A DNA stretch of 64,000 bases from JAAYYM01 sp964631375. Its GTDB lineage: Bacteria; Bacillota; Clostridia; Lachnospirales; Lachnospiraceae. Shown piece by piece: positions 25,675-34,403 of the stretch (position 1 is its first letter; every line of letters starts with the position of its first letter). A program made the position numbers and the translations under genes. The stretch lies in the NCBI GenBank assembly GCA_964631375.1, contig CAZVYQ010000001.1, positions 1-64,000 on the forward strand. Direction: 5' to 3'. A model generated the notes under the pieces. The model did not search any database, was not told where the DNA came from, and saw only the letters and a program-made list of their open reading frames with translations.

Positions 25675-27171
25675 CTATAATTCTATCTTCTCCTGCCTGC
25701 AGATCCTCTGTACTGCAAACTTTCCTGTCGTGAGTGCTACCGGCAGACCACCAGGTGACATCATGTACATTCCTGCCATATAACAGTTCTTAAGTCCCTT
25801 GATGGTTCCCTTGTGGCTTAAAGTCTTAGCACCGGGTGTCAGCAGAAAAGACATCCATGCACCATGATAACTTCCGGTATATCTATGGAAGGTCATTGGT
25901 GTATATACGTCGATCACCTCCAGCTTACCTGCAAGATGAGGATAATGCTCCTCTATTTTCTTCTGACATATAGCCGCCAGTCGTTCCTTCTCTCTGCAAT
26001 AGTCCTCCTTATTCTGCGATAGCTTCTCCCACCAGAGGAAATCCTCATCACTTTGATCAAGGAAGACATTGAACAGTGATTTTCCTTCCGGGTGAAAGTC
26101 GGGTTCATATGAGTAATTAATCATATTCAAAAAATCAAATGTGGTTGCTCCGACCGAAAATGAATCTGTTTCAAAACAAATACTTTTAGGAATTTCCTTA
26201 GTAGGATCATCTACTGCAAACACTACATGAGCAGAAGTAGGAAGCTTATAATTCTCCCTATCAGCAAATCTCATCTCTAACTGCTTATCACGGAAACGTC
26301 CTTTTAGCAATTTCTGTAATGTATAGTAGGCATCGCCTGATGCAATCACATAATCGGCTTGAATATGCTCGCCACTTTCTAATAAAACACCGATTGCTGT
26401 ATCTTTTCCGTTGACCTTCTCGGTCAATATTTCACTTACACCCATTTTGGTAATGATCTTTCCCCCCATCTGCTCATACTTAGCTGCTATACGAAATGCC
26501 ATGGCACGGCTGCCACCCTTCGGAATATTTCCATCCCCTGAACAGACAGTTGCCATAGACATGACAAATGCAGCAATGCTATAATCCTTTGGCATGGAAT
26601 TTACAAATAACTTCTGTAATACAGGATGATGATATTTTCTTCCATACTCCTCGCAACTGATTGTATGATATTTCTTCATGATTCTACCAGCCGGCAGACC
26701 CTTTGATGCAAATGTCATTACTTCCCTGAGTGACATCATTTCATAGGGAACTCTGGTTGGCATATCCATGGCTTGTGCAGTGACAATATCATCCACCAGT
26801 TCATCAATCAAGGCTGCATCTTCTGGTGAAATGTCCTTCAACTCCTTGCGAAGCTTCTCGGTATCTCTCCACAATGTAATTGTAACTCCATCAATCACAT
26901 GTACTGCAAAATAAGGAATTTTAAACAACTCAATTTCATCTCCGAGTGCACCTGTTTCTACCCATGAATCATACATATCCGATCCCTTTTTAGAACCTGT
27001 CAGCCAGTCGATACAGTTGTCAATATGGTATCCCTTTCTATCCCATCCGGTACACTGTCCTCCAACAATTGTATGCTTCTCATAGATTACACTCTCAAAT
27101 CCATACTTCTGTGCATACACTCCTGCAGATAATCCTGCTATACCACCACCTATAATTACAATTTTCTTCAT
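25675..27171 (-). CDS. CrtI-like FAD/NAD(P)-dependent oxidoreductase (second of a pair)
   Basis: 498 residues of the phytoene-desaturase-like amine-oxidase fold. N-terminal dinucleotide-binding motif IGGGIAGLSAGVYAQKYG, the glycine-rich GGQCTGWDRKGYHID, and a C-terminal FAD motif (GLKNCYMAGMYMMSPGGLPVAL). It overlaps the first copy by 4 bp and is clearly homologous to it, so this is a tandem duplication that has diverged. Carotenoid synthesis is not expected in this organism; such proteins in clostridia may reduce or isomerise retinoid-, fatty-acid- or other polyene-like substrates. Substrate unknown. Confidence 0.88.
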   Translation of the reverse strand: MKKIVIIGGGIAGLSAGVYAQKYGFESVIYEKHTIVGGQCTGWDRKGYHIDNCIDWLTGSKKGSDMYDSWVETGALGDEIELFKIPYFAVHVIDGVTITLWRDTEKLRKELKDISPEDAALIDELVDDIVTAQAMDMPTRVPYEMMSLREVMTFASKGLPAGRIMKKYHTISCEEYGRKYHHPVLQKLFVNSMPKDYSIAAFVMSMATVCSGDGNIPKGGSRAMAFRIAAKYEQMGGKIITKMGVSEILTEKVNGKDTAIGVLLESGEHIQADYVIASGDAYYTLQKLLKGRFRDKQLEMRFADRENYKLPTSAHVVFAVDDPTKEIPKSICFETDSFSVGATTFDFLNMINYSYEPDFHPEGKSLFNVFLDQSDEDFLWWEKLSQNKEDYCREKERLAAICQKKIEEHYPHLAGKLEVIDVYTPMTFHRYTGSYHGAWMSFLLTPGAKTLSHKGTIKGLKNCYMAGMYMMSPGGLPVALTTGKFAVQRICRQEKIEL

Positions 27172-28670
27172 AATCGACTTCCTCCATTCTTTTTATCTGC
27201 CTTCATAAGTGCCTGTACTGCAAACTTTCCGCTAGTTGCCGCGATTGGAAGTCCGCCGTTAAGCTGTAGCCACTGACTTGCCAAAAACACATTATCTAAG
27301 CCCTTCACTGTATTCTTAATATAAACGCTCTTGTAGCCCTTCTGACCAAAAAAGCTCATATATGCTCCCTTGTAAGCGTTACAGTATCGTTCAAAGGTTA
27401 CCGGAGTGTAAGCCTCTAAGAAAATCAGCCGATGCTTAAGCTGTGGAAATTTCTTCTCAATCCGTTCCTGCATATCAGAAACAATGCGGTTCTTCTCTGT
27501 CTTGTATTTCTCCTGATTCTGATATAGCTCCTTCCAATATGTAAAATCATCTGCATCCATCAGCAAGTTACATTGAATTACGTGCTTTCCCTTTGGAAAC
27601 AGTGTCTCATCATAATCATAATTTCGGATTGCCATGTAATGCTCTGTCTTTGATACCGCACGAAATTCTTCACATGGGAACATCACAGAACCTGTGGGCA
27701 GATTTGTATCCTCTTCACCTTCTATACCAAAAGCCGCATGAAACATCGTAATTGTCTTATATCCTTCACTACATTCGTAGTAATGCCTCAGTGCAGGATC
27801 CATATACCTTTTATCCAACAGCTTTGAAAAGGTAAAATCCATATCTGTTGCACAGATAACATAGTCCGCATATACCTTGTTTCCATCTTTCAGTTCGATT
27901 CCCTCAGCCTGTCTTTTGTTGACACATACCTTTGTAACTTCTTTTCCAAGATGTAATACACCACCTGCAGAAATGAAAGTTTCAGACATTCTCTCTGTCA
28001 TGCCAATAGAGCCGCCTTGAGGAATCGCACCTGTTTTGCAGGTGAGAAAAGCACATGAGGTGATCAGTGTAAATGCCTGATAATCTCTTGAAAAGTATTG
28101 CTTCATCATCTCTCTGACTATGGGATTTTTAAATCTTTCAGCCAACTCATATACATCCTGATTCCCGTATTCCTTCATGACCTTACCCATCTCGGCCATT
28201 CCCATTCCAAACTTCATATACTCAATCGGATTCATCTCTGCAATAGATTTTTCTGCAGGGATCTGCATACTTTCGGCATGTTTTACTGCATCAAAGAACT
28301 TGTTAATCTCCTCTGTATCCTCCGGTGCTACAACCAGAAACTCCTGACGTGCCTTCTCACGATCTGCCCAGAAATGAAGCTGTACTCCATCCATATCCAA
28401 CATATAGAAATATGGTTCATAATAAAGTGGTACATCCTTTGATAAAACTCCGAGTTCTTCCCATACCTGATGCAGCTTGCTGTTCGGGTCACAGCCTAAC
28501 AGCCAGTGAATACAGTTGTCGATATGATAACCCTTGCGATTCCAACCGATACACTCGCCTCCGGCTATTGTATTCTTCTCATATATTTCCACCGAAAATC
28601 CCTGCTTTTGTGCATAAATTCCTGCTGATAACCCTGCCACACCTGCTCCGACTATAATCACCTTTTTCAT
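27168..28670 (-). CDS. CrtI-like FAD/NAD(P)-dependent oxidoreductase (first of a pair)
   Basis: 500 residues, same family and architecture as the next gene: VGAGVAGLSAGIYAQKQG, GGECIGWNRKGYHIDNCIH, C-terminal GLDNVFLASQWLQLNGGLPI. AGGAG site upstream. Located 105 bp downstream of a TetR-type gene on the same strand, which suggests that this regulator controls the pair and that the proteins handle or modify a hydrophobic molecule the regulator senses. The two proteins may work as a heterodimer, since paired CrtI-like subunits are known elsewhere; that is inference. Confidence 0.88.
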   Translation of the reverse strand: MKKVIIVGAGVAGLSAGIYAQKQGFSVEIYEKNTIAGGECIGWNRKGYHIDNCIHWLLGCDPNSKLHQVWEELGVLSKDVPLYYEPYFYMLDMDGVQLHFWADREKARQEFLVVAPEDTEEINKFFDAVKHAESMQIPAEKSIAEMNPIEYMKFGMGMAEMGKVMKEYGNQDVYELAERFKNPIVREMMKQYFSRDYQAFTLITSCAFLTCKTGAIPQGGSIGMTERMSETFISAGGVLHLGKEVTKVCVNKRQAEGIELKDGNKVYADYVICATDMDFTFSKLLDKRYMDPALRHYYECSEGYKTITMFHAAFGIEGEEDTNLPTGSVMFPCEEFRAVSKTEHYMAIRNYDYDETLFPKGKHVIQCNLLMDADDFTYWKELYQNQEKYKTEKNRIVSDMQERIEKKFPQLKHRLIFLEAYTPVTFERYCNAYKGAYMSFFGQKGYKSVYIKNTVKGLDNVFLASQWLQLNGGLPIAATSGKFAVQALMKADKKNGGSRL

Positions 28671-28774
28671 TTCACTTATTTCTCCTCTGTTTGTATTATG
28701 TAAACTTCCTTGTCACACATTCTATTGACATCCTATGTAAATTCTCATTGTAATGAATACCTTATGAAGCTCCT

Positions 28775-29347
28775 CTAAACCCTAAGAATATCCACAAACC
28801 ATGATGCCTCCGGCAATGGCAACGTCCTGTCTCTTGCAAATGCCATTGCTGTTCCCTGTACTGCACACCAAAACGCTGATGACAAAGCAAGGGGGTCACC
28901 TTCTTTGATTTCTCCCATGGACTGCCCTAATTCGATTAGCGGAACACTCTTCTCTATAGCTGCTGAATCTCCCACTAATTTTTCTACCTTTTCTGTCTGT
29001 GGTTCAATGAAGCAAACCTGTGCCATCAAAATAAACATATTGGCTGCCAGCGGATGTTCAGTTAAAGCGACTAAAATCTGACGAGCTGCTTCTTCAAAGA
29101 ATTCCAGTGGATCCTTGACATCAATCTGCATCACGGTATGTGGCCCATCAACTCCTATTTCTAAAAGCTCTTCATACAGTTTTTCCTTTGATTCAAAATA
29201 ATGAAACAATAGTCCTGTACTCATATTTGCAGCCTTTGCGATGTCCGTGATTTTAGTAGCTGCATATCCCTTTTTTACAAACAACTCCAATCCGGCCTGC
29301 AATATATCATTTCTCCTCTGCTCCTTCTGTTCCTCTCTGATACCCAT
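28775..29347 (-). CDS. TetR/AcrR-family transcriptional regulator
   Basis: 190 residues. The N-terminal helix-turn-helix is clear (RRNDILQAGLELFVKKGYAA, TKITDIAKAANMSTGLLFHYF, ESKEKLYEELL). The C-terminal ligand domain is unassigned. The ATG at 29347 has AAGGAGA upstream; the frame starting at 29389 runs into the operator and is not used. A promoter with repeat operator lies immediately upstream, suggesting autoregulation. The neighbouring oxidoreductase pair is the likely target. Confidence 0.92.
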   Translation of the reverse strand: MGIREEQKEQRRNDILQAGLELFVKKGYAATKITDIAKAANMSTGLLFHYFESKEKLYEELLEIGVDGPHTVMQIDVKDPLEFFEEAARQILVALTEHPLAANMFILMAQVCFIEPQTEKVEKLVGDSAAIEKSVPLIELGQSMGEIKEGDPLALSSAFWCAVQGTAMAFARDRTLPLPEASWFVDILRV

Positions 29348-29377
29348 GTTAGCTGATCTCCTTTTTAAAAGCAAAAA

Positions 29378-29423
29378 TTGAACCCACATTCATTGAATAT
29401 AGGTTCATTGAATATAGGTTCAA
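29378..29423 (-). promoter_or_regulatory. tetR promoter with tandem operator repeats
   Basis: A 15-bp unit CATTGAATATAGGTT is repeated head to tail (29391-29405 and 29406-29420), and TTGAACC (29378-29384) is the inverted counterpart of GGTTCAA (29417-29423). On the minus strand, -35 TTGAAC, a 16-bp spacer and -10 TATATT fall inside these repeats, so a bound repressor would cover the promoter. Confidence 0.6.
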
Positions 29424-29500
29424 TTTATCACTTATGATATCATCTGTCAACATTACATATGTCACAATTCTTTACGACTAAATAAATATAAATTACATTC

Positions 29501-30589
29501 CTATTCTGTATCCTTTGGTATTTTCCGTATTTTAGGCTTTCTATATAACAAAACAGACAAGACCAGTCCTGCCACAAGTCCACACAAGTGTGCAGCATTA
29601 TCTGTTGTTCTGCTGGTCAGTCCTGAATAAATACAAAAGGCAATGAATACAACAATCCTGCCGGTTGTCAGATCCTCCAGTTTCCCCTTATTACGTATGA
29701 CAATATATAAAAGAGCTCCAATCACTCCAAAAATTGCACCAGATGCTCCCGCTGATACCACAGGCTGTCTTAATAGGATGTAGTAGACCATAGAACCGAC
29801 TGCTGCAATTATCCCACTAACAAAATAAATCAACAGATACCTAATCTTTCCGACTGCCCTCTCCAGATTGTCCCCCAAAAAATACAGACCAACCATATTC
29901 CCTAATAAATGATCAATTCCAAAATGAAGAAACATACTGGTAATCAGTCGATAGTACTCTCCATCCAAAAGCACATAGGGTGCATACATCGCTCCATGCT
30001 CAGCCATAAAATCTACGTTCTCTGTATTTCCCATAAAGGTAAGGACAATGAATACCAATACATTGATGATTACGATCAAGGAATTCATGTGCGTAAAGTT
30101 TCTACGCAAAACCCCCTCTTTCTTCCTAGCCTCTGCTCCTCCGTTTCCGGTTGCAAACTGCTCCTTGGAATTCTTTGCAGGCTCAATCACATACTGCTCA
30201 TCCAGTGCATGTTCCACAGCACTCCGTAGTCCATAAAAATCCTCTGCCTGCTCCTCATTGATGCACAATTTACGATTCTCGATATCCACTACCCAGCATG
30301 CCCATTCAGATGAACACTCTCCTATGATGGAGTCCGCACGATCGGTAATGAGCAGCGTAAAAAAATGAAGATTATGATAACCTTGATCCTCAAATGCTGA
30401 CTTTGTATTATGCTCTACAGATTTTAATTGCTCATGTGTAATCTGAAAGCCATGTGACAAATCAATGATCTCGATTAGCTGGGCTCGTTCAAAATCGCCG
30501 GTCAGGAACAGCAGATACTCCTTCATACTGGAATCCAGCTGCATATAACCCTGCTCGCGAAGCAGCATACTCAATTTCTCAACAACCAT
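29501..30589 (-). CDS. Rhomboid-family intramembrane serine protease
   Basis: 362 residues. The first 165 or so form a soluble cytoplasmic domain with no clear homology. A six- to seven-helix rhomboid domain follows, with the catalytic Ser in GASGAIFG (near residue 280) and the His in AAHLCGLVAGLVL (near residue 331). The helix-1/loop pattern ITSMFLHFGIDHLLGNMVGLYFLG is standard. Rhomboids cleave membrane proteins within the bilayer; the substrate here is unknown. TGGGGTG ribosome site; own promoter upstream, separate from the T7SS-like operon. Confidence 0.93.
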   Translation of the reverse strand: MVVEKLSMLLREQGYMQLDSSMKEYLLFLTGDFERAQLIEIIDLSHGFQITHEQLKSVEHNTKSAFEDQGYHNLHFFTLLITDRADSIIGECSSEWACWVVDIENRKLCINEEQAEDFYGLRSAVEHALDEQYVIEPAKNSKEQFATGNGGAEARKKEGVLRRNFTHMNSLIVIINVLVFIVLTFMGNTENVDFMAEHGAMYAPYVLLDGEYYRLITSMFLHFGIDHLLGNMVGLYFLGDNLERAVGKIRYLLIYFVSGIIAAVGSMVYYILLRQPVVSAGASGAIFGVIGALLYIVIRNKGKLEDLTTGRIVVFIAFCIYSGLTSRTTDNAAHLCGLVAGLVLSVLLYRKPKIRKIPKDTE

Positions 30590-30619
30590 TTTAACACCCC
30601 AGTTTTAAACATAATACAT

Positions 30620-30649
30620 AGTATAGCATAAAAGTCACACCGGAAACAA
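30620..30649 (-). promoter_or_regulatory. Predicted promoter of the rhomboid gene
   Basis: On the minus strand TTGTTT (plus 30644-30649), an 18-bp spacer and TATACT (plus 30620-30625), about 30 bp before the rhomboid start. It lies between the end of the T7SS-like operon and the rhomboid gene. Confidence 0.5.
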
Positions 30650-30655
30650 CCATTA

Positions 30656-31873
30656 CTATCCTGAGCAGTAAATTATGACCATTTTCTCTCCTTCATAGTA
30701 CTGTTTCCAGATGGTTTCTGTTGCCTGATGAATCCTTTGAAGCTTTTGATATTCTGTATGAAGTTTGTTAGAAAGAGCATTGCATAGGGCTCCATCCATA
30801 CCCTCTATGGTTTCTTGTACTTCACTCATACTTTTTTCCACCGCATCCAGTTCAGTCTGAGCAAAAGACATTGCATTCAAATTGACTTCAAATCCCTCTG
30901 ATTCCGGTGTTTCGATTGTCTGCTGCAATCTAGCCAGCTGGTAGGCTGAATTTGTCATTTTGTATTTAAGTGAACGGTCAGAGGACATAACACCTGCCAG
31001 AATACTTGCAAGACTCTGATACACGCCCTCATTGATTCCGTATGGAAGTTCGTCCAATCTGATTACTCCATTGGCAAGAAACCCCTGTAGCATTTTCATA
31101 TCAGGATCCTGTTCACAGGTACTGATAAACGCTCCTGTTTCCGGGTCAAATTCATTATCTGTTAAGAGACGTATAGATTTATGTGCATCAATACCCGTCC
31201 CTTGATTTCTTACAAAAACTCGCCGTCCGGCTATGGATGTCAATAGAATATTAACAAAATCATTATGCGCAGAGATTGATTTAATCTTTTTCTGTGCGGT
31301 TCGAACATCTGCGAGATTAGAACGAATAAAATGTGTATTCTGTCCCTGACCGTCATATGAGATACATCTGTCTATCTGATCGTTACACTTGACCGTAACA
31401 TATTGTGCAAGATTTCCTCCTTTGGAATGTCCGGCTACCGTCAGATTATGATAACGTGCACAATCCTTTTGGATGAATTCGGCCGCCCTTTTTTGTATGG
31501 GAGTGTCAGTTTGCGTTCCACCCAACATGTTATCAGCCCATGCCTGATATTCTCCCCCGGTTCCCCTGAAAATAACAGTACCTTCTCCAACAGAATTTTC
31601 AAAACAGGCAGCTCTCAATCCATCCTCATTTACAATCTCTGTAACAGTTAAGGATCGGAACTCATCAGAAGCACAATTCATCTCCTGAAACAGCACCTCG
31701 ATCTCCTGTCCTGTCATTCCTCCTGATGCTTGTGGCAATTTGGAAGGATCAATGAAACCATTTGCATCCTGCATGGATTGCAACATATCATTAATAGTAA
31801 CCTTGTTGGTTGCATTTTGGAGATACATATAATTACTTAATAGCAAAAGCTCCTTTTCGGATAATTCAGCCAT
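30656..31873 (-). CDS. DUF2974 (Mbeg1-like) lipase-fold protein, possible T7SS substrate
   Basis: 405 residues. An alpha/beta-hydrolase domain with nucleophile elbow GHSKGG (Ser150) and candidate acid and base in HNDFVN (D206) and DAHKSI (H231), as in DUF2974 proteins. The last 120 residues, after about residue 285, are predicted to be almost entirely helical (AQTELDAVEKSMSEVQETIE). No signal peptide. It is the last gene of the T7SS-like operon, overlapping the VWA-FHA gene by 8 bp. A lipase-fold domain followed by a helical C-terminus resembles the reverse domain order of the S. aureus T7-secreted lipase TslA, so it may be a secreted effector. An intracellular role is also possible. Confidence 0.82.
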   Translation of the reverse strand: MAELSEKELLLLSNYMYLQNATNKVTINDMLQSMQDANGFIDPSKLPQASGGMTGQEIEVLFQEMNCASDEFRSLTVTEIVNEDGLRAACFENSVGEGTVIFRGTGGEYQAWADNMLGGTQTDTPIQKRAAEFIQKDCARYHNLTVAGHSKGGNLAQYVTVKCNDQIDRCISYDGQGQNTHFIRSNLADVRTAQKKIKSISAHNDFVNILLTSIAGRRVFVRNQGTGIDAHKSIRLLTDNEFDPETGAFISTCEQDPDMKMLQGFLANGVIRLDELPYGINEGVYQSLASILAGVMSSDRSLKYKMTNSAYQLARLQQTIETPESEGFEVNLNAMSFAQTELDAVEKSMSEVQETIEGMDGALCNALSNKLHTEYQKLQRIHQATETIWKQYYEGEKMVIIYCSG

Positions 31874-33431
31874 GTGTATTCCACCCCACCTTCATTTCCA
31901 ATCCCCCGATCCGTAAGAGGTTTCCCGAAAACAGTTCTGTTTCTGAGATGACCTTGATACCATTGACCTTAGTTCCATTTGAAGACTGTAAATCACGAAC
32001 GAAAAATCTACTGCCTCTTTTTTCAATCTCACAATGCCGTCCCGAAACAGAATCATCATAGTCCAGAACCACATTGCTGTTTCTGACATTTCTCCCTATG
32101 ATAATGCTGTCTCTGATCGGAATGGAAAAGAATTTAGACGGATTGCTCTGATCTGTCAGTAACATCTCACATACCTCATCATCTTCAAACAACAGTGTTG
32201 TCTCACTCCCCGTCGCTTCATCACTCCTAAGCAGCTGCGTGTCTCTGTTACCATACCTGCCCCAATCCTCCTCGTTTGCAATATGCAGCTGTTGTGTATC
32301 GAAAGTTCTGGACACCACATTTTCCTGCATACCTTTTCTTCTTTGAAGCAACAGATAACCTCCAGTCCCAATGCCTGCTACTCCCAATATGATACTGATA
32401 CCTCCCACAATCCATCCTGCTGTATGCCTTGGCTTTTCTGACACTTTTGTCCCTGCCACAGGCATTGGTTCCGGCTGTATGGTAGTTTCCGGTTCTGGTT
32501 CACCTTCCTGTTTTAATTCTGTTTCCGGTTCTGTTGTTGCCACCGGTGCATATGGCATCTTCAGTCTGACTTCCAGCCCGGATATCAGTCCCTGTTTTAA
32601 AAACATTAGTTTTGCCTGCACCACATCACCATTCATCCACTCCTTCTCCGGAACCATCGTAATATGCAGCACATCTCTATCTTCCAAGAGAGATAGTGCG
32701 ATTTCTTTTGGATCAGTCTTTTGATCAAGGTAATAGAGGTCAGCTCCTGATAATCGCGAGATCACAGCCATATGACTGACTGAGGACTGATTTCCTTTTA
32801 TGCATGCAATCATATAAACAGGATAAGCATTTTCTTTTAACTTCAGCAATAATTCTTCATCTGTATGTAGCATAGATTCGGATTCCTGTCCATCGGAGAT
32901 TATGATCATACGACGGTATACGGATGGTTTTACATTGAGTTCCCACTGATTGATCACCTCCATGATCGTATCCGTCAGATAGGTTTCTCTGTCGTAATAC
33001 TCCATTTTCAAAACAGCATCCTCCAAAGGCGTATACAGATTGGTATACTCAGTCAGATAGTCTGTCGTCTCGCCAAATACTGCAATGCGAAACCGCTCAT
33101 TCTCAGATGCATGTTCAAACAACTCCAAAATTACATTCTCAATTTGATCTCTGTATCGTCTGCTCATCGATAAGGAATTATCAACCAATACAAGTGTTTC
33201 TCTCTCCTCACCTGCCTCTGTCAGTGAATGCCAGCCTATTTCGGAATATACCTGTCTTCCATACCGGCAGGTAACCTCCTCAGGATCCTCGACGCCCTTA
33301 ACAAACAAATGAATGGCACCTTCATCTGTATGATTTTGTAACAGTCTAGGCTGCTGTGTCTCAGCGGCATATCCGTTTTGAGACATACATATAGCCAATA
33401 ATACCGCAATGAATCCGTATCTGATTTTCAT
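31866..33431 (-). CDS. Membrane protein with extracellular VWA and cytoplasmic FHA domain
   Basis: 521 residues. Signal peptide (1-22), a von Willebrand A domain about 77-250 with MIDAS residues DNSLS (84-88) and ISDGQES, a Pro/Glu-rich linker (295-335), one membrane helix (338-362), a basic stop-transfer (QRRKG), and a C-terminal FHA domain (about 440-515) with GR (446-447), the SGRH motif (463-466) and SSNGT (483-487). Topology therefore puts the VWA outside and the phosphothreonine-binding FHA inside. Encoded between the WXG100-like genes and the DUF2974 gene. No canonical T7SS membrane component has this layout; it could take the place of EssB/YukC as the transmembrane link. Confidence 0.88.
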   Translation of the reverse strand: MKIRYGFIAVLLAICMSQNGYAAETQQPRLLQNHTDEGAIHLFVKGVEDPEEVTCRYGRQVYSEIGWHSLTEAGEERETLVLVDNSLSMSRRYRDQIENVILELFEHASENERFRIAVFGETTDYLTEYTNLYTPLEDAVLKMEYYDRETYLTDTIMEVINQWELNVKPSVYRRMIIISDGQESESMLHTDEELLLKLKENAYPVYMIACIKGNQSSVSHMAVISRLSGADLYYLDQKTDPKEIALSLLEDRDVLHITMVPEKEWMNGDVVQAKLMFLKQGLISGLEVRLKMPYAPVATTEPETELKQEGEPEPETTIQPEPMPVAGTKVSEKPRHTAGWIVGGISIILGVAGIGTGGYLLLQRRKGMQENVVSRTFDTQQLHIANEEDWGRYGNRDTQLLRSDEATGSETTLLFEDDEVCEMLLTDQSNPSKFFSIPIRDSIIIGRNVRNSNVVLDYDDSVSGRHCEIEKRGSRFFVRDLQSSNGTKVNGIKVISETELFSGNLLRIGGLEMKVGWNTHG

Positions 33432-33459
33432 AAATGCTTACCCTGTCCTTTTCAACTCT

Positions 33460-33774
33460 CTACACAATGACCTCAGTCAATAAACGGCTGCTTTCCTCTA
33501 TGTTAGATGCCTCAGCACTCTGGTACTCACGAGCCATTTCATTTAGATCTGTGACATGTTCCTGTATCATTTTGTTGATCTTTTCAATATCATCCTGCAA
33601 TCCCTGGAACCTCTGATTGTATCCGGAGGCTGCATCTCCCTGCCAGATCGATTTTAACCCATTAATAATGGTCGTCATTTCCTGTGTCAATGAACTGATT
33701 GTCTTTCCCGTGGATGAAAATTCAGAAGAGGCCTGTATGAGCTTCTCCGGTGTTACTTTTAAAATACCTTCCAT
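33460..33774 (-). CDS. WXG100-family protein (EsxA-like)
   Basis: 104 residues, helical hairpin with the WxG turn as IWQGDAASGY and a C-terminal YxxxE export-type motif (YQSAE). WXG100 proteins are small dimeric substrates and partners of type VII secretion. It is the last of four such genes in a row and the best match to EsxA by size and sequence. GGGAGGA-like ribosome site upstream. Confidence 0.9.
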   Translation of the reverse strand: MEGILKVTPEKLIQASSEFSSTGKTISSLTQEMTTIINGLKSIWQGDAASGYNQRFQGLQDDIEKINKMIQEHVTDLNEMAREYQSAEASNIEESSRLLTEVIV

Positions 33775-33788
33775 TATAATGTCCTCCC

Positions 33789-34088
33789 TTAATATATACG
33801 TGTCGTGGCAGTATCTGTATTCTTTGCTTCTGCCTGTTCATATTTTTGTGCAATTACGAGCAATGCCGCAATATATTGCTCAATTGCATTGTAGAAATTA
33901 TCCATTTGTCCCTTATCCTTTACAAAAGCACCGTGAAAAGCAGTATTCGCCTGTCCTTCCCACATTCCCTTCAGGGATTGCTCCACAGTCTCCAGATTGG
34001 CTACATTTGACTGATATTTCGTGTTCAATCCCCGCAGCACCTCTGCCTGTTTCCTTAACTCTGATGATGTTACCTGTATCATTGCCAT
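33789..34088 (-). CDS. WXG100-family protein
   Basis: 99 residues with the helix-WEG-helix pattern (LKGMWEGQANTAFHGAF) and a YxxxE motif near the C-terminus (YEQAE). AGGAGGAG ribosome site. Separated from its neighbours by only 12-14 bp, so co-translated with them. Likely a homo- or heterodimer partner of the adjacent WXG proteins. Confidence 0.9.
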   Translation of the reverse strand: MAMIQVTSSELRKQAEVLRGLNTKYQSNVANLETVEQSLKGMWEGQANTAFHGAFVKDKGQMDNFYNAIEQYIAALLVIAQKYEQAEAKNTDTATTRIY

Positions 34089-34100
34089 TTTTGTCTCCTC

Positions 34101-34403
34101 CTATTGAATTGCTAACTGTAATGCGATCATTTCTGCTCGGTACATGACATATGCTGCTGTTCTGATTCCAAGGGCCGCTTTTCTCAGATCTGCTGCCGTA
34201 TCATTGATTTCGGTCAACAGATTCCTACAGTTTGCCTGATATAAATCTGCATTTTCACCTTTCCAGCTTAAACGCAAGACCTGAAGTGTCTGTTCCATAT
34301 GTATCGATACCGCATTTTTCAATTGACCTGCTGCCTCTTCCAAAAGCTCCGCTTTCCTGAGTTCAGCCTGAAAGTTTATTTCAATTTGTTCCCTGAACTG
34401 CAT
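34101..34403 (-). CDS. Divergent WXG100-like protein lacking a YxxxD/E tail
   Basis: 100 residues, two helices around LRLSWKGENADLY (WKG turn). The C-terminus ends in a hydrophobic helix (MYRAEMIALQLAIQ) without the YxxxD/E motif seen in the other three. Overlaps the previous WXG-like gene by 23 bp. It may be the partner subunit whose mate supplies the export signal, as in EsxA-EsxB-type heterodimers. Confidence 0.78.
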   Translation of the reverse strand: MQFREQIEINFQAELRKAELLEEAAGQLKNAVSIHMEQTLQVLRLSWKGENADLYQANCRNLLTEINDTAADLRKAALGIRTAAYVMYRAEMIALQLAIQ

